A stretch of DNA of 64,000 nucleotides, taken from NCBI GenBank assembly GCA_030550585.1, contig JAUQPB010000001.1, positions 124,001 through 188,000 on the forward strand, given 5' to 3'. Of the stretch, positions 63,266-64,000 are shown in pieces. The position numbers were made by a program, and so were the translations under genes. Numbering within the stretch: the first letter of the stretch is position 1; every line of letters begins with the position of its first letter. The notes under the pieces were generated by a model. It was not told the DNA's origin, made no database searches, and was given only the letters and a program-made list of their open reading frames with translations. This stretch comes from Thermoproteota archaeon (GTDB lineage: Archaea; Thermoproteota; Thermoprotei_A; Sulfolobales; Ignisphaeraceae).

Positions 63266-64000
63266 ATGAGTGGAGGGCGTGAGTATTTAGAGGCACTGGC
63301 CAGAAAATATGTCCATGAAGCTATGATGAATGAGAAGGTTGGAAATAAAATAGATGCTGCGAAGAACTATAAGAAGGCTGCTGAAATAATAATGATGATA
63401 ATAAACAACTATAAAAACGATCCGATGATACATATATACAAGAGCTTGGCCGAAAGCTACATTAATAAGGCGAAGGAGCTAGAAGAAGAGTCAAAGGTTT
63501 CTGTATCAATAGGTGGTGAAAAAGAGGAGACAGATGAGGATGTTGTAAAAGACTATGTACTGATAGAAAAACCCTCTGTTAAATTCGAGGATGTTATAGG
63601 ATTGGATTCGGCTAAGCAAGCTATAATAGACTCTATTGTTTATCCAACAAAGAGACCAGACCTATTCCCTCTTGGCTGGCCTCGAAATATACTCCTATAT
63701 GGTCCGCCAGGCTGTGGAAAAACATTGTTGGCAGCTGCTGTAGCCAATGAAATAGATGGGGTGTTCATGCAAATTGATGCGGCTAATCTAATGTCTAAGT
63801 GGTTGGGTGAGGCTGAGAAAAGAGTTGCTGCAATATTCAGATACGCCAGAAAGGTTGGAACGTCAAAACCTGTTATAATATTCGTAGACGAGGCCGACAG
63901 CCTTCTTGGAGTCTACGAGAATGAGATTGGTGGTGAGGCTAGGGTTAGAAACCAGTTTCTAAAGGAACTAGATGGCTTAGGGGATAAAGGCAAAAAATAT
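63266..64000 (+). CDS. cdvC: Vps4-like AAA ATPase CdvC, 3' end beyond window
   Basis: 245 codons present. The N-terminal MIT domain (ARKYVHEAMMNEKVGNKIDA through ESYINKAKELEEE) precedes the AAA module: FEDVIGLDSAKQAI, Walker A LLYGPPGCGKTLLAA, the pore-loop region SKWLGEAEKRV, and Walker B IIFVDEADSLLG. It disassembles CdvB polymers. GGTTGAT precedes ATG 63266. The frame is open at 64000. Confidence 0.95.
   Translation, partial: MSGGREYLEALARKYVHEAMMNEKVGNKIDAAKNYKKAAEIIMMIINNYKNDPMIHIYKSLAESYINKAKELEEESKVSVSIGGEKEETDEDVVKDYVLIEKPSVKFEDVIGLDSAKQAIIDSIVYPTKRPDLFPLGWPRNILLYGPPGCGKTLLAAAVANEIDGVFMQIDAANLMSKWLGEAEKRVAAIFRYARKVGTSKPVIIFVDEADSLLGVYENEIGGEARVRNQFLKELDGLGDKGKKY

Overview
The window reads as the chromosome of a thermophilic crenarchaeon. 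It ends in a cdvA-cdvB-cdvC (ESCRT-III type) division cluster. It also carries ribosomal protein L38e, deoxyhypusine synthase, archaeal TATA-box promoters, GGTG-type ribosome binding sites, leaderless-looking genes and several C/D box sRNAs. AT-rich intergenic DNA, TTG/GTG starts and the gene set resemble Desulfurococcales such as Ignisphaera. That placement is inference; no rRNA is present to test it.

Layout. 1-2 kb: a PFL/DUF711-type gene start with an ACT-domain partner, a C/D sRNA, two tandem YjbQ-like paralogs and a PrmC-like methyltransferase. 2-12.3 kb: one minus-strand purine operon, purC-purS-purQ-purL-purF-purF2-purD-purT-purM, with overlapping or abutting genes and a TATA box ahead of purC. 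12.5-24 kb: a secreted coiled-coil glycoprotein candidate, DUF1152, HD and YbaK proteins, a 2-hydroxyacid dehydrogenase divergent from an HpcH-type aldolase, a Kef-like antiporter, and anaerobic ribonucleotide reductase with its likely regulator. 24-30 kb: orphan oligopeptide ABC ATPases, then a ribose-type sugar ABC importer. 30-40 kb: TldD-like protein, MoaA, a B12-binding radical SAM protein, ferredoxin, a processive glycosyltransferase and ValS. 40-51 kb: HD and JAMM-like proteins, a carboxyltransferase and its biotin carrier, two GH57 enzymes, deoxyhypusine synthase, a PRTase-fold regulator, a 19-residue Lys/Glu peptide gene, a sugar nucleotidyltransferase and an MNT-HEPN pair. 51.5-57 kb: a decayed TnpB relic, a dGTPase-like HD protein, a second JAMM-like protein, L38e, PGI/PMI, a PAC2 protein and a tRNA(CAT). 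57-64 kb: DUF434, a KaiC-like ATPase, DUF2070 and cdvABC, with cdvC cut by the window edge.

The least expected material lies between genes. Five loci have ordered C, D', C' and D boxes with guides of mostly 12 nt: 441-500 (+), 15433-15492 (-), 30228-30287 (-), 50346-50403 (-) and 54368-54435 (-). One places its C box over the stop codon of a protein gene. Other points of interest are a ValS gene whose best start is an AUA codon, a PurF paralog without its catalytic cysteine, two YjbQ paralogs without the usual motif, two JAMM-like proteins, and a self-contained unit for the 19-residue peptide. I see no CRISPR array, no intact transposon and no large foreign island. All function calls are by eye from motifs and remembered families; no search was run.
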